DNA of 5,037 nt, from the NCBI GenBank assembly GCA_016177355.1, contig JACOVL010000004.1, positions 1 through 5,037 of the forward strand, in the 5' to 3' direction. This DNA is from Betaproteobacteria bacterium (GTDB taxonomy: Bacteria > Pseudomonadota > Gammaproteobacteria > Burkholderiales > SG8-41). This document shows, in pieces, positions 4,742 through 5,037 of the stretch. Below the pieces are notes generated by a model. That model did not search any database, had not been told where the DNA came from, and worked only from the letters and a program-made list of their open reading frames with translations. The first letter of the stretch is position 1. The number at the start of each line of letters is the position of its first letter. The position numbers and the translations under genes are program-made.

Positions 4742-5037
4742 TTACCCTGCGCGGCGTGCGCCGAGCGTGAGTAACCGCGTCAGCTCGCGAATGCTCTTCA
4801 CTTTCTCGAGACGGAACACCAGGGCGATTATTTTTTCGGCGTTCGCTTCCGGCAATTTTCCCCACGCGGCGCACTCGCGGAACTTGCCGGCGAGCTCGTC
4901 GTCGCTCATCGGGTTGGCGGGGCTGCCCTTGCCGAAATCGGCGCGGCCGCCGATCTTGCGCCCGCCGGCGAGCTCGATCTCGATGATCGTGGTCATTTTC
5001 TCATAACCGGCGGCCTCGGCATCGGGGTGCACGCCGA
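4742..5037 (-). CDS. MmgE/PrpD family protein, C-terminal part (runs off the window)
   Basis: Only the last 97 or so residues are visible; the reading frame is still open at the right edge, so the gene starts outside the window. Seen: a beta-rich stretch (TTIIEIELAGGRKIGGRA) followed by DFGKGSPANPMSDDELAGKF, then CAAWGKLPEANAEKI and FRLEKVKSIRELTRLL. The KGSP.NPMSD.EL..KF pattern is the C-terminal signature of MmgE/PrpD proteins, which include 2-methylcitrate dehydratase and cis-aconitate decarboxylase and are normally about 450 residues long. Many members beside Bug and PdxA genes have no known substrate, so a dehydratase, isomerase or decarboxylase acting on a small organic acid is as far as the inference goes. 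The catalytic N-terminal domain is not visible. The GTG at 5032 lies inside the domain and is not the true start. The stop is 24 bases before the dehydrogenase ATG, consistent with one operon. Confidence 0.85.
   Translation of the reverse strand, partial: GVHPDAEAAGYEKMTTIIEIELAGGRKIGGRADFGKGSPANPMSDDELAGKFRECAAWGKLPEANAEKIIALVFRLEKVKSIRELTRLLTLGARRAG

Noticed and set aside
3686..4774. Long plus-strand open frames opposite the PdxA2-like gene
   Set aside because: They are antisense shadows produced by GC-rich codon use; the minus-strand frame has the metal-binding histidines and family motifs.

Overview
The window is compact, GC-rich bacterial DNA with about 90% coding content and no gap between genes longer than about 80 bases. 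The gene types fit a betaproteobacterium of the Burkholderiales kind: a Bug-type (TctC) periplasmic binding protein, a PdxA2-like dehydrogenase, an MmgE/PrpD protein and an SMP-30 lactonase. This placement rests on gene content only. No rRNA, tRNA, CRISPR array, insertion sequence or phage gene was seen.

Layout from left to right: (1) positions 55-939, plus strand, an alpha/beta hydrolase of the haloacetate/fluoroacetate dehalogenase type; (2) positions 983-1632, minus strand, a two-gene toxin-antitoxin module. Its AbrB-type antitoxin (1405-1632) is followed by a PIN-domain VapC-like toxin (983-1408), and a strong sigma70-like promoter lies inside a perfect palindrome just upstream; (3) positions 1710-5037, minus strand, a catabolic gene cluster read from right to left. 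It holds the C-terminal end of an MmgE/PrpD family protein (runs off the window), a PdxA2-like NAD-dependent dehydrogenase, a Bug/TctC solute-binding protein, and an SMP-30/gluconolactonase-type lactonase. Gaps between these four genes are 24, 43 and 28 bases, which fits one operon.

Likely working model (inference): the binding protein captures an organic or sugar acid in the periplasm, the lactonase opens a lactone, and the dehydrogenase and MmgE/PrpD protein process the hydroxy acid in the cytoplasm. The substrate cannot be named from the sequence. No membrane transporter subunits and no DUF1537-type kinase, the usual partner of PdxA2, are present in the window. The dehalogenase-like gene faces the toxin gene end to end and is probably a separate transcription unit.

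The points most worth a second look are the compact toxin-antitoxin control region (promoter, operator and start codon overlapping, with a predicted leaderless mRNA), the Glu-to-Gln change at a catalytic position of the PIN toxin, and the hydrolase that combines fluoroacetate-dehalogenase catalytic residues with an HGNP oxyanion motif. I found no wholly new system here.
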